Shown here: in pieces, positions 36,401-51,124 of the stretch
Layout of the letters: each line of letters starts with the position of its first letter
How positions within the stretch are numbered: position 1 is the stretch's first letter
Source of the DNA: Oasisia sp. SBJ-2009
Lineage: Eukaryota; Annelida; Polychaeta; Sabellida; Siboglinidae
Length of the DNA: 64,000 bases
Direction of reading: 5' to 3'
NCBI GenBank assembly: GCA_964017155.1
Contig: OZ024862.1
Coordinates: forward strand, 39,848,675-39,912,674
Translations under genes and position numbers: made by a program
Notes under the pieces: generated by a model
Seen by the model: only the letters and a program-made list of their open reading frames with translations
Database searches by the model: none
Told to the model about the DNA's origin: nothing

Positions 36401-39400
36401 TATGCTTCTTTAAAAAATATATGTGCCAAATTTGGTGACACATTAAGTGTGATGAAAGAATGTATGATGTCATCTGTCATTCAACCAATCAAGTTGCACT
36501 GCTGTGTTTAACTAATTATCATATTTATTTTAATAATTAATTTTGGGGAAACAGAATTCAAGATCGAAATTATAGCAGTGTTGTTCCAAAAATATTTCTT
36601 GTTATAATCAAATTCACATGATTGAAGTAGCAGCTTCCACTGTATTTATTTGATGTATTTTGTGATGAATCAAAGCATATGAAATAAATAGGTACAGCTG
36701 TATCGGTGAACAGAAGAGACCCTTTCATTGTTGGTCAAGAAAGCCTTTCTATATAGTGTACAAAGAAAAAGAATTAATAATACTGCTAAATAAAACAATA
36801 ATTAGGCCTCATTTAGAATATTGTATACAAGCATGGAGGCCATATCGCAAGAAGGATATTTATATACTAGAAAGAGTACAAAGGATATCAAACAAAATGA
36901 TACAAAAACTCTGGAATATTAGTTATGAAATGCATCTAAAAGAATGTGGTTTAACAACACTAGAAACCAGAAGATTGAGAGGAGATCAGATTGAGGTGTT
37001 TAAAATATTGATGGGTATGAAACTATTGATAGAAATATTGTTTTCTCGGTCAAGGAAGAAAGAAGGACTAGAGGACATGGAGTTACATTAGCAAAGAAGC
37101 AGTGTAAACTAGATATTGGAAAATTCACATTTTCACAAAGAACAGTAAATGAATGGAACAGATTATCAGCTGATTGTGTAAGTGTCATATATTTAAAAAT
37201 CGACATATACCTAAGAAGTATACTTAGATAGATAGGTTGGACTCCCGATAAGCCAAAGGGCTTCCTAGTCCACCTGCCATCTAGAGTTGAATTTCTAGGT
37301 GGCAATCTTGTTAAATCTTGTTAATTGAAGCTTATATATAAATCCTTTTGTAAGACACTTATGTGTGTAACTTGAGCTCGAGTGTGGTGTTTTGTTGCAG
37401 TTGCCAAGGACAGCAGTAGTCCGATGATATTGAAACTTGTCTTACAAGGCCTTAGTTCACCATGGAAACCAAACATGCAGGTTCTGATGACGTCACATGA
37501 CTTGCCTACTGAAGAGTCAACGATCAGGGATGCATTGTTTATGTCGGGGAAGAGTAACAATGGTGGACAGGTGACAACAATCACCAGACAGTCTGGCAAC
37601 CCCAAGATGGGTGAGTTGCTTATGGCAATTATATTATTTATAAAGTTCATTTATTTGACTGCCAAATAATGTATCTATATTAATAATCCTAAAAAATCTT
37701 TAAACATGGCTGAGATGAAAGCTGGAGAATTACATTTTTTATTTGAAATAATTGTCTCATAAGACATATATCCACACACCACAATTATTGCTCTAGATGA
37801 AACAGTTATTAAAGGGGAAATAAAAGGAGCCGTTCTTAAAATGGCCGCTAAATCACTATGGGACCAAATAGAAAAAATGGCAACATGGTTTTTAAGTTCT
37901 AAATACCATTTAGATGACAAGATTATACCCATAACTATGCTTCCTTTATATTTGACGACATACTAAAAATTTTATGATCAAGATGTTGGATTTTAAAAGA
38001 TATTTTAATATTGTGACTTTGTGGAACAGATGAGTTGAGTCTGTGTGACTCGTGGGAGTGGAGAGAGGGAAGACTTCTGTCATTAATGTTGTGACTTTGT
38101 GGAACAGATGAGTTGAGTCTGTATGACTCATGGGAGTGGAGAGAGGGAAGACTTGAGTCATTAATGTTGTGACTTTGTGGGACAGATGAGTTGAGTCTGT
38201 ATGACTCATGGGAGTGGAGAGAGGGAAGACTTGAGTCATTAATGTTGTGACTTTGTGGGACAGATGAGTTGAGTCTGTATGACTCATGGGAGTGGAGAGA
38301 GGGAAGACTTGAGTCATTAATGTTGTGACTTTGTGGGACAGATGAGTTGAGTCTGTGTGACTTGTGGCAGTGGAGAGAGGGACGACTTCTCTCCTATGAA
38401 CTCATCCTAAAGTTCCTCATAAAGAACCATTGGGTGTACACATTCGGTGCTTCCCATCTTGGCTCGATGGCGTCTGGCAAGGAGGCAAACACCCTGGACA
38501 CAACCAGTGTACCACAAGGCAGTTTGTCAGCTAGGTAGGTAATAGTTAGTGAGCTCTCTTATCCTCTCTATTTCGTTTTCTCATCCTGTCTGATACTTGT
38601 TACACCTTAATCGTGTCCACAACATTACATTATTTCAGTTGTAGTAAATTATATTTAGTTTTGGTGAAATCGTTGGATAAATAACTTATATATTTCTACT
38701 GGATTTGGTCCAGATTTAGCGAGTATGTTCAATTATTAATAAATATGCTTTCTTTTGTTAAACTAATTGTGCATATTACATCAAACTCTTCATGTATACT
38801 GGTTAGTGAATGTGGAATTGACAGAGCCAGAAGACAGGAGCTGTGCACAAGTTACTTGTGATGATAATGACAGAAATGTATCATACATGCTAAATGCTGT
38901 TGATATATATGTTCTGCGTGGTAATGTGTACAAACTAAACCTACTCTGTCACAACACGCAGGAGTGAATTTTAGTATCTTGACCATGTGCAAGAAACTGA
39001 CCAACCTTTTTAGTTTTCTTTGTTACAATAACTACAAGATGTACTAGGTGCACCAAGAAAACTGTGGGCAACATAATAAATGATTGTAGTATTGCTATGT
39101 TTCACTGTACACTTTCATCACAACCGTCAATGTTGAGACGACTAAAAATGTTAAAAACTGATACTGTTACTGTACAAATCATGTGGTTCTATTTCAGGGA
39201 ATATCTGAAGCCGACTTCTACATCTGACATGGGCCACAGTCTTCCTCTACCACACATCGTCATCTCTGCTGACAGTGTCAAGCAGGACACAGGGACAGCG
39301 TCTGGATCAGAGGTAAGCTCTCTCAGGTGTGACTCTGCTAGCCAACTTATGGAGGTGTCAGTCTAAGATGGTAAGACATGTTTATTGATACTGAATAGTC

Positions 39401-42400
39401 AAGTGTGACCCTTTTGATCTTAAGTAAATGTTTATAGTACAAACAATATCTATTCTAACATACAACCACCCTAATGTGTTTTAATTAACATCAGATCTAT
39501 ACATATTATTTTGTGTGTGAATAACAATAGTCATTCAGTGCATTCTAAAATAGTAGTTAATGATAAATGTATCCAGTAGGCTACTATTTGTCCAATCTTG
39601 GTCAGAACTATGCGTACAGTCTCCACCAAGCTTTGGCTTGTCAGCAATGTTTGTAGAAGTAATAGATATGCATTGCATTTCTAGCGAAGCTGTCGCCAGG
39701 CAATAAGTGAAATGATGGATATATTAGTTTGCAATACTTGTAGTTGTAAATAAACAGTATTGTGGTACCGTCAGACATGTATGATGATCTGTGATGAGCA
39801 GTTCAGTAGGTGCACTATATAACATTCCCTCTACAAGCAGTGCAAGCTTGACAATGCCAATAATGGGTCACTGTTTAATTATATTTTCAGATGTGATTAA
39901 TTAAAACACATTCTTGGCCGTCACTATGTCAGAATAAAGATAGTTTTCACTAATTATCACATTGTTGTAATAAAAACCACGAAACATTTACAACATAATT
40001 TTCTTTAAAAAAATTATTATGTATTTTTATTATTTGGCTGTGCAAAAATAATGAAGAAATGTTCAGGAATGTGAATGATATTTGCATGGTTCTGTTGTCT
40101 ACATAAACTGTTGATACGTTCTTGCTGTAGATGTAGTCTGGCGTCGTGATCCTTAGAAGTGAATTCATATTGTAATGTTGGCAGTGCATGTATTGTTGTG
40201 ATTTGTAGTAACTGGAGTGTTTAGTAATTTATCACTATTGAGCAAATATTTTATCCAGATACACAGATACATTAATGCTTAATATTAATAATAAATTTGA
40301 ATCTGACTGTTGTAAACATTGTGGTAATTTATTTTCAGTATTCACTATGAAAACATTACAGACTAATTGAATACAAGCAACAACAAATTATTTTTGTTGT
40401 TTTAATGATGTTGCCCTACATATTTTTCACAATTTGTTTAGCACCAGTAAGACATAAATTGTTGGGCACAAGGTATTGCTGTATGATGTGTAATGTAATT
40501 AAAATGATAATGATAAACTTTATATCACACATGTTACACTCACATTTCTAGAAAATTATTTGATAACATTCAAGGAAATTAAACAGTTCATTAGTAGAAT
40601 AAAAACATCAATAAATTATCTGCTAATATGTTATATCATTTTATAATTATCTGAAAGTACTGAAATTTTGACTATGACAAGTTTGTATCACATATACATT
40701 AGTTACTGTGATTGATTGATGAAAATGTCTGGTTTAGTTTTCTTACTGCTTTCATAGGCGCATGTTTTTTGTTGGAAGGCATTTGTGGCTCGTGGCCATT
40801 CTTATGAGCAGGGTGAAACAAGAAGAAGAAGATATTCTCTGTCATCCTGTTCTTGTGCTCTCGACATTCCCCTTGTCAGTGTAAGCATGGCTCACTGCGT
40901 GCGGTGTCGTGTCATGTCGACTTGCTTCATTAACCTCTCACAACTACACAACACACACTGTCTGATAGCACGGCAAACTACTTGACTCACCATGGTTAGT
41001 GTAGATATCAGCAGAGAGGCTGATTGCAAGAGGACTTTGTATTTTAAAGCAGTTTAGGACTTTGTCTTTCGAAGCAGGTTAGAACTTTGTCTTTTAAAGC
41101 AGACTTTGTCTTTTATAGCAGGTTAGAATATTGTCTTTTAAAGCTGGTTAGGACTTTGTATTTAAAAACAGACTTTGTCTTTTACAGCACGTTAAGACTG
41201 TCTGTTATGGCAAGTTAGGACTTTGTCTTTCAAAGCAGTTTAGGACTTTATCTTTTATAGCAGGTTACCCTGTATTGCAGTTACATGGTCCTTTACACAT
41301 GAAGCAGTTGTGTGATCACTGCAGAGTACAGTAGCTGAGTGACTAGACCATAGACATCTCACACTCAGTATTGAACCTTCACTGTCAATTTGAACCTTGG
41401 GCAAGTTTGTTCCCTCTACACTGCTCCAGGTCACTTAGAATCTTGCTATTGATAGCAGTGGATATTTGTATACGAACAGGGTTTGTGCATTAATTATCAC
41501 ATGGCTGAATGCTTTCCAGAGAAGTCATTAAGCATTGCAAAAATTGACTTTATTGTGCTGAATACCCAGTTGCTAGGTGCTGTAATTTCGAATCAGGTAG
41601 GCACATTGCATTAGTTATTGGAGGATGGTTGTTCGTATCTTCAGAAGCCTATGTAATGTTAATTTTTACCTGATGATCTTTTATATGAGGTGGTTAATTG
41701 GTATTCAATCCATATTTTAAACCACATACTGTTTTAAAAGGCTGTTGTATAATAGCGGTTTTGCAATGGATGGTTCCCCATTTATAACTCAGATCCCTAG
41801 CTTTATAAAGATGGTTAATCATTTCAAAGAGAATTGTCGACTATTTTAGCAAATCCATTCACTTGAATTAGTGCCTCTGGGTGGTGAGGCTAGATGGACA
41901 GCTGTCCTGTAGGTTGCGACACAACGTTTTAAGCACAATTCACTTGTGCACCATCGAGCCAGTTTTCCAATTATGCATGTTTCTGTTTGTGCTTCTGCTT
42001 TGAGTACATTTCACACTGAGTCTTGTTTACTTTCACTTTCTGTGTGAAGAGTTAACCAACATAATACTGCATGTTGTGATTTGTTGTTGTGTGTTTTATT
42101 AAATTGCAAAACACCTACATATTAGTACCGCATCATTATGCATGGTATGTATATATTACAGTGCAAATCATTAACATATTTTACAGTTTGGACTACACTT
42201 TCTAGGCTAGCGCTGTCGATCGCCATTTGCGCCATAGCATAGGCGAAACGGTTTTCTATTTGGCGAAAATAAATTAAACCTCTTCGTCAAATTGGCGAAA
42301 CGTTATATCTGTCATTATTATTGATGTTATCAGCAATACATGACTGCATTATTCAACACCCAGCTCTGTTAAAGTTGCCTAAACGATCGCACATTCAACC

Positions 42401-43717
42401 GACCCAAATAACCAGTCGGCGTAACGTGACCCGCTGGGTAAACAATAGGTCGCTAATCCCTCCACTTAGCCATGCTCACAAACAATAGGGGAGCTTAAAT
42501 CAATCAAAAATTGTGTTTACTAGACAATGGGGACCTGCCCGATGGCACTAATTATAAGTGTGAGGCAAGTACAACGCTGTACCTAACAGGTTCCATATTA
42601 TCGCTCAGTATCGCCGGCGCAGTCACATGGCATTGTCAATGATTAATCAATGTGCCATCTGATAACTATTCAATAAAATGCCAATATAGATTCTAATTCA
42701 TGTATGTTTGACAAGTTTCACCACCAGAAACATTACAGATAGAAAGATGCATGTCAAAAACGTGTTTTATTAAATATAGCCTGCGTCACCCAGGCCAGGA
42801 TTACAGTCAGCCACAGTTAACTAATTTGGTGAATTACTGTATTCAATTACTGAGCAGTCAAATGAAATTTTAAGATAGGTAATACTTATTAGCAATACAC
42901 TGTTTGAATCACTTCGGGGCAGCAAGAGTAGAGTAGGTAGTTCTTAATTATTTTACCTTGTTATAAAAGAGTATCTTTCAATTTATGTTATACACACCTG
43001 TAATGTAAATTTTATTACATTAATAGTATGTGTTAGGTGCTGTTTCTTTATATTTTGCAAAATTCCCAACTGTTGTTCAGGTTTCATTTTATTGTTAAAC
43101 AATGTTCTGTTAAATTATACTGGATGTTTGTTTGCGTTATACATGTTTAGCTAAATATATAAATGTTTAGTTAATTAAAATAGGAATTTTTTTCTTGTGG
43201 ATATTGTATAGAACTTTTTATTATATTATGTCTTGTTTTGCACTTTCAAACCGAGTAATTTAATTGATCTAAAAAAAATGGCTAAAGAGAATATCATTTG
43301 GCTAAACAAATTTCTGACCTTTAGCCAAATTGGCTAAACAGATTTTAGCCGCAGCGCTAGCCTAGACTTTTTTGACTGTAGTTGAATACTAGAGCTGTGT
43401 AAAAGGGTGTAGTTGTGTGTGATATATACGGCAGCATTATTTACAGAGGGCATAGTTAGTTATTTTAGTTACTTACCAGTGTGATAGTCATATACCAGTG
43501 CAATAGATTTTATTACTTACTAATGTATCTAGATTGATTTATTGGTGCAAAATGTTCTTACATTGTTGTTCATTATGAAGTTATTGTTTGGAAGAATTTG
43601 TATTTGTTTAATCAACCAGCTGAGGTATTGTTATTGTTGCTAAATTATTGTACATTATTGCATTCCAGAATTGTGTATGCATATATAATATATATATATA
43701 TATTATATATATATATT

Positions 43718-43788
<71 letters not shown>

Positions 43789-43795
43789 TATATAT

Positions 43796-43830
<35 letters not shown>

Positions 43831-46800
43831 GCTTGTGAATGTTCAGTATGGAAAGTCAGTAACATGCAATTTAAAAATTACAGCAGCAAAGTTGCAGGCA
43901 TTGTGTTGAATACGGGAAGACAATGTGTTGGATTTGGGGAGGTATACTCTTTTATCTCCCCGACATCGTAACCACTAACTGTGTTTGTGTTTGTATTTGT
44001 ACAAACTGTTGTGTGATCATTTTACGTTTGCCTCGTGTTAAAATATTATGTTTAATAACAAAATAGGTGATAGTGTGTCATATTGCACATCGTGACATAT
44101 GACATGTTATGTAAGCAGTAAATGATGACATAAATGTGCATGTGACTGACGCGACACAGGAGCTGTGTGACAAGGTGTCGCCGATGCAGAAGGCTCAGGC
44201 CCGGGGTCGACGTCGTCACAGACTCCACTACTCTATGTCCTCTGCCACAGACCCGACTCCCTCTGTCACCACCGTAAGCGACCTCGCTACATGTGTTGGC
44301 TTCGCTACTCGCATGCCACTGCATGAGTGCACGCAGAGCTGCACTAGGCAGTGAGAGTAGACGCTAGAATGGTCGTAGTGTCTCACAGGAGTGTGTTCTG
44401 TAGGTAGATCGATGGTGTGTTGTGCTCCTGCCGTCTGTGCCCTAATGCTGCTTGAATGGACAAGTCTCAAATATTTTATTGCATATGTGAAGTTTGTGAA
44501 CATATTATTTTGCAAGAAATTCACTCACTTTGGAGCATAATATGAAATGACGGACATTGCTTTAGAATTTATTTTTAGTGTCATACACGTTTTAATCAGT
44601 GTTTATTTTTTAGATTAATTTATATATATATATATATATATATTTATTTACGTATAGAGTTTTAGTAAAGGTTTTAATTTTATATTAATCTATGTAGTTT
44701 ACGTACCAAGTTTTAGTACTATACATCTTAAAAGCAGTGTTTAATTTATTTTTAATTTATTTGTATAATTTACATATAAAGGTTTACTTAGTGCATCTTA
44801 AAACCAAAAATTAGTATGATTTATATTCATTTATATAATTTACATTTCTATTTATTAATATTATACATTTAGTATATTTCTTGTGCAGCGCATCGATCCG
44901 CCATGCAGGAATTAGCGTTATATAAAAACTGTATTATTATTATTATAATATGTTAAATGTATGATGTTTTGACCCGTAAGCTACAAGTTGTGGTCACATG
45001 CTGGTATCACATGTGATGGTTCAGGGTTCAGCGGGATGTTTGTGAACGAGGCCATTTACATCAAACAGAGAGCCCAACTATAAACAGAGACCAGGGATAC
45101 CATGTGCCCGCTATCTACAGCCAAATTATCCCGTCGAAACCTACGCCATCCCATGTTACACCCGTACCAATTGTTCTGTCTTTTCCATCAGTTTTCTTTC
45201 TTCTCACCGGCAACAATTCCCACGATGTTGCCCTGTACAGTTAGCGACGATTCATGAAAAAATTTCTTGTTTCCATGCACAGCTGTTAGAGTCAGTGACC
45301 GTTGTATCTCCAAGTGCCAGTGTGTTGGGAGTGGAGAGTATTTATTCTTGTGTTTTTCTGTGTGACACCAACTTGCTTTGTATGTTTTGTGTAGATGGTT
45401 GTCAACTAGTATTTGTAGTTATTGACGATGTAGTGGCTTCTCTGTGTGCCTTGATTTGCCTTGATTTTAACATTATTAGAAACTACTTATTCTTATCTTC
45501 TTCTTTATAAATTGTCGCTTCCATTGTTGTTGAGATGTCGTCAGCTACTCTTTATTGTTGTTGATTCACAAATCAACAACAAAATACTTGAATATGACAT
45601 TGGTAATGGCCAGATGTTATTAAAATTTTCCCATCACTGAAGATTTAATTGTTATACTTAATTAGTAAATTAAAATTAATTAATTCATTCATCATTGTGT
45701 CTATTTAAGCCAAGATATAAGCTAAGAATGTTGATGCAATATCTGTACTCATAATTATATTGTACTGTTCGGTATGTAGTTCAGACATTTGAATTTATAT
45801 TAGTTATTTTCTAGTTAGTTTTTAATTGTTTTAAAATTAAATTCTTATGATGCTAAAGATGCTTTCACTTGACAACTAATATTATATTATTTTACTTACA
45901 ACAAGTTACTAAAGGTATTTTGCCAACATTTTCAGTCTACAATTTTCATTGCAAATACCATGCTTATATATGATGATGGTAACTTACAACTAAGTACATA
46001 CCACCGTAATTGTGAAAATATACTATAATTTGTACTTTGCAAATCTATGGTAAAATGTTTTGCTACTTGTGAAATTATAGAAACTTAGCCTAGAGAAGTT
46101 GAGCAATTCTACTACTTAAGATTGAGTTTGAATTACGAGGTCTGCCGTCATCAAAGCATGAAGAATAAATCATGTTGTCTTTGAACAGTCCTAATGCATG
46201 GACACCATGTTATATAAGAATGTACTTTTTAATAAGATACAATACAAGTGCAATATAAATGTGAATATCTGTTTCAACCAACAGTATTGTTCAGAGTATT
46301 ATGAACTATTTAAAATATTTACAACACATGGATTACACAGGACTTGGATTACTGCAATTTACACACTGTAGTAAACCTTTGTATTTATTTACACTTTTTG
46401 TCTGAAATAAAGATTGATTGATTGAATAATTGATTGAATAATTGATTGAATAATTGATTGAATATTTGATTGAATAATTGATTGAATAATTGATTGAATA
46501 ATTGATCGGTTGATTTTTTTTTCATGTACAGGCAAATCATGTGACCCTGAGCCACTCCGGGGGGATTGGTGGTGGCACAGACACAGCTGCCTACACAGCT
46601 ACGGCAGCTGCAGCAGCTGCCATTAGACTCGGCAACAATAGGTAGGTCAAAGGTCATCATGATGACAAAAACAGGACGGCTAATACGCACTATTGTAGGG
46701 CAATATTGAAGCGCTTTTGAAGTTGCTGTTGCACTAAGAGATTATTTACTACTAATGCTGCTAGCAACCCGACGAGATGGGTCTGTGTTTATCAGGAAAA

Positions 46801-49800
46801 TGTTTTCGAATTCTTTTATTGCATTACATTGATACAGAGCAATTAAAGCACAATGGCTCAGGGGTAGAGCTTCGGACTCTCGACTACGAGAACCTGGGTT
46901 GGGCAAGTTTTTTCACTCTACATTGCTCCAGTTCACTCAGCTCTATAAATGAGTACCTGGCTATAGACAGTGGTGGATATGTGTTCGAGCAGCCTTCGTG
47001 CATGAATTGTAGCATATGGCTGGATGCTTCCCAGAGAAGCCGAGATGGTGTCTGAGTGAACAGGTCTGTCAGGGAAGTAAAGTGTAAAGTGCTTTGAACG
47101 GTCCTGAGGACTGGATACTGCGCTATATAAGAACTTGCCTTTTTTACAGAAAGGGTATCTAGGAATATTTATAAATGGTGATTGTTGCGATGTAAACAGG
47201 TTAGAGGAGTGGTTTTGTCATGGTGGATGTGCCTATCTGACGGCTTGAGGAGTTAATGATAAATAAGTCTCTGTGTTTTGTTGCATGCCCCCGAGGAGAA
47301 ATAAACTGTGCAGGTAAGATGGTGATTCTGGCCAGACACTGGGCGGGAGTGTGTCAAGTTGCTTACTTAATTATACCAGTTCCACACTCAACTAAAACTG
47401 TGCTGTTTCTGATAGTGTTTCTTTCAGTTTCATATCTGTTTTAAGTTATCTGTTTTAAGTAAAAAGCACTGAAATATTGCCAGATATTCATTTTGTAATT
47501 TAAAATGGCATAAAGAATCAAAAGTATTTGGACACGTGTATGTGCCAAATTATATACGATTAAAGGTCCTGTACTATTACAATGCATCATGCAGGTTATG
47601 CAGAGATTAATCTTATTGTTATACTGGTGTACTTATGCTATCATTGCATTGTTCACAACTTTGTTTGACACTGCACTGACCTCATCGTAGAACGATGACG
47701 ATCTCGGGCTATAACACACCCTCACTGCGCACCCTGGTGAGACACTACACGTACTACAGTAAGCCGAGTGCTCCGTTTGCCCTGCCGGCTGATGGGTGCA
47801 TCAACCGATCTCTGTCTCTCCTCAAACACACCTACATGCTGGACCTACAGCAAGGCAAGGTGAGCTGTAGACTGCATAGACAGCCACTTCTTATAAATAA
47901 CTCAAAAGGTTTACCAGGGGTAGTTGTTTGGAGTCAGATTCCCACCTAAAACCTTTCTTTCTGTCAGCTACTGGACGGGGTCCTTTGTAGGGCGTTTAAA
48001 GTCCAACGAGAATTTGTGAGTCCACTACAAGTTACACATTTGTGTGGGGTCTTCACTACAAGTTACACATTTGTGTGGGGTCTTTTACTTCCCCTGGCAT
48101 AGACACCAGATAGAAGGGACCACCGGCTTTTAGTGTCTCTTCCAATATGTTAATGTTAATAAATTATTGTAATTCGCTGTTCCACCAGTGTCATGTTTAG
48201 CCAGGGTATGTTATTAGAAATGTCCTTATCCTGACTGTCTGTATTTGACCTGGGTTTCAAGGAGTGCTTGTCTCCAAGACGTGATGTCAAGTCGACGTCA
48301 CCAATGCAGCCAAGGTCATGTCAGTCATCTGACACAAGGTATGTCATCTGTGTAGAGATATCAGTATGTGTAATCCTTTACAGAGATATGTTGTTCTTTG
48401 TATGTGTTCCCTACACCCCATCCTCTAGAGACAGGCCACCAACAGACTACACTGTCTTTGGCTGAGCTCACACAGTGTAGACAAGGTCGTTGAATTCATT
48501 GTACATTGGCCTAGTTGATGTCTTCGTTGGTTGCAGTTGTGATCGCAAGTACCTCGGGATGTCCATCAAGCTCACTCTTGTGGACATCCCAAAAGTGATG
48601 TTTGCTTCTCTTTATAAAACTCTGTTTTTAAACTCAGTAAATGAAATCGCTCGCTGGCTCAGTGATTCTTGCCTGGTCAGATGTCCATAATGTTAACATA
48701 TTTCAGTCAACCCGGCTCATGTTACATGCAATGTTTATGATGAGAACCAGGGCTTCATTGTTGCCAGTCACACATTTTTAGTGGACACATGAATGTCAAC
48801 TGTTAAGCCAGTTTACAAACTTTAAAATGTTTTTTTTCTTCTTGAAATCGACTAGAAACACACATGTGACACCATTTACACTTATTTCTGAGGCATAACT
48901 GACAATATCTATGATCGTAGACCTTTTTAGCTCCTTCATTGTTTACCCGTCCACCTATATCAAAAACAGGTTTTACCCGTCGAAATGACGTGTGGATGGG
49001 GATCTGCATAAAGCTATGATGAGAACAGGTCATAATGTTGGCATTCCCACCAGTCAGGTATCCATCTTCAAATTCGGGTGGCTAATTGTGCTGTTCTCAC
49101 GGCTGCCACAGTTGTGACTGGAGAAGTCAGTTGTTAGTTTGTGGTCAGCTATCTCCTAGACTTGGCGTAGGGGATCTGGCAGTGTATGTTTGGCAGCGTG
49201 TACTTGACCTATGACTCATCAGTACTTCCAGTGCCCTGTGTTGACCGTTGCAGTGGAGTAGCGGAGTCTGACCCGGTGTGGCTCAACGACGTGGTGATGG
49301 AGAAGTTCTGTGTCGTACTGGAGCGTGTGCTCTACCAGACGGTCGAGTGTCTGGCTGATGACAGGTGGGAGCTCCGGCGCATGGGGACACAGGTGAGAAT
49401 GACAGCGTCGTCACTTGTGGTCACACAGAGACTTTGCTATGGGAATGTGTCACTGTTTGTGCAGCCTGTGCCTTGGCATTAGCCCCTTTTTGGTGGGTTG
49501 TATTTTGTTACTCGGAGGCAGTGGGGTAAATATAGGGGGAATATATTTTTTAAAGACTAACTTTATGTTTATATCATCATGGTGGTACTATTGTACAAAC
49601 ACATCACTGGATGTTCAGTGTTATTAGTTATTACCAGTACAAAATGCGTGCATGTAATATTGACGTATTATCGTTCAGCTGCAGGTATGACATGGTTTAC
49701 ATCTACCATGCGTGTCTGGTAGTTGTCGATGTAAAGCATGGTGGCACATGCTTAAATTTAAACAGCAATCGTTGATATAAAACAAGGGTATGTGTAATTT

Positions 49801-51088
49801 TAAATTGCAATAATTCAGACATAGGCAACATTGTTGCATACAAGCAGGAAGCCTTGAATTAACATGGTTGTTGCAGCTGCTGCCGTGTCTGGTTGAGGTG
49901 ATTCGCTGGTTTGACGTCAAGATCCTCGAGATGTTGTGGGACAGTCACTTGACTGAGGAGACGTCCCTGCTGTCCTACGGCAGTTGTCTCGCCCTCAAAT
50001 ACTCCCTGGAGCATGCCGCCCAGCTCCAGCGTCTCCTGTCACAACCCCCCGCCTCGTGGCAGGTAGGATACATGATTTTCTATTAAAGCGACATGGTCCG
50101 TTCGTGGCTTTTTATTTTTATTACAAAATCATGTTAATCAATATAAGTTATACCTATTGTAGCGTCCTAACCGCCAATAAATGTTTTATCGAAACAGAAC
50201 TGACTTTATAATGTTAAATGTCGAATGTTTGTATACGCTTCATTCAAATCCCCGCGAGTGACACCCACCCTTTGACCTTTACCAACTGGGAGCTGTGCAC
50301 CTGGCTGGGTGTGGCGTTAGTGGCGTCAACTTGTGTTCACGTGATACTGCATCATGTGATCATGCATTTCCTTCTGGGCTTTTAGCCACGCCTACGGTTT
50401 CGAAAATGCCTCGTGAGTTAAGAGTTAAGTGCCCTTACTGTGTCTATTTTCAACCCCTAATAAATGATACATGAAAACATATTTCGACTGGCTTTACGCT
50501 ATAATAGGTATAATTTATACCGTATAACATGATTTTGAAATAAAAAGCCACGAACGGACCATGTCGCTTTAAGAGGTAAGTATATCATATCCACTACCTT
50601 TAAATTATAAGGTAGACGATATGATATACCAAAGCATTCACTGTGTATTGGTTTACATAGCACTAACTACATAAGTGAGTTTTTACATTATGATTGTTGA
50701 TTCTTTCTGTTTTATTAATTGTTGCTGTTGCAGTAATTTATTAACTGATTGTGAAATACTGTAGATTTGTAAATTAATTAGTCAAAACATGAATATATGT
50801 AGGATCCATCTAGAGTTAAATTAACCACTATTACCTATTAGTGCAACTATATCTTGCAGTTATTTTGTGTAGCCCACCAATGGCCATTGCTGAAATATGA
50901 GGCTACATGTCACATGAGCCCAAGTTCTCCCTCCATCATTGTACTGTCAACTAACTACGTGTGGCTGTCATATACATAGACAACAAATCGACATATCAAC
51001 CATTTTAATACCACTCGATATATATTCCTACTAGTTCTTTTATTTTAATGCCATGAGTGTACATTTTATCTGTAATCTTACTATTTTT

Positions 51089-51124
<36 letters not shown>

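Noticed and set aside
37946..38317. Minus-strand repeat protein ([15 protein letters not shown])n
   Set aside because: Arises because the 78-bp unit is a multiple of three; sense-strand exon 13 explains the sequence.
43598..43971. Tyr/Ile-rich open frames
   Set aside because: Translations of a (TA)n tract.
45283..45345. Possible extra exon [19 protein letters not shown] after a CATGCACAG acceptor
   Set aside because: No donor keeps the phase needed between exons 16 and 17; left out of the gene model.
48540..48600. microRNA precursor
   Set aside because: Stem is only about 12 bp, too short for Drosha/Dicer processing.
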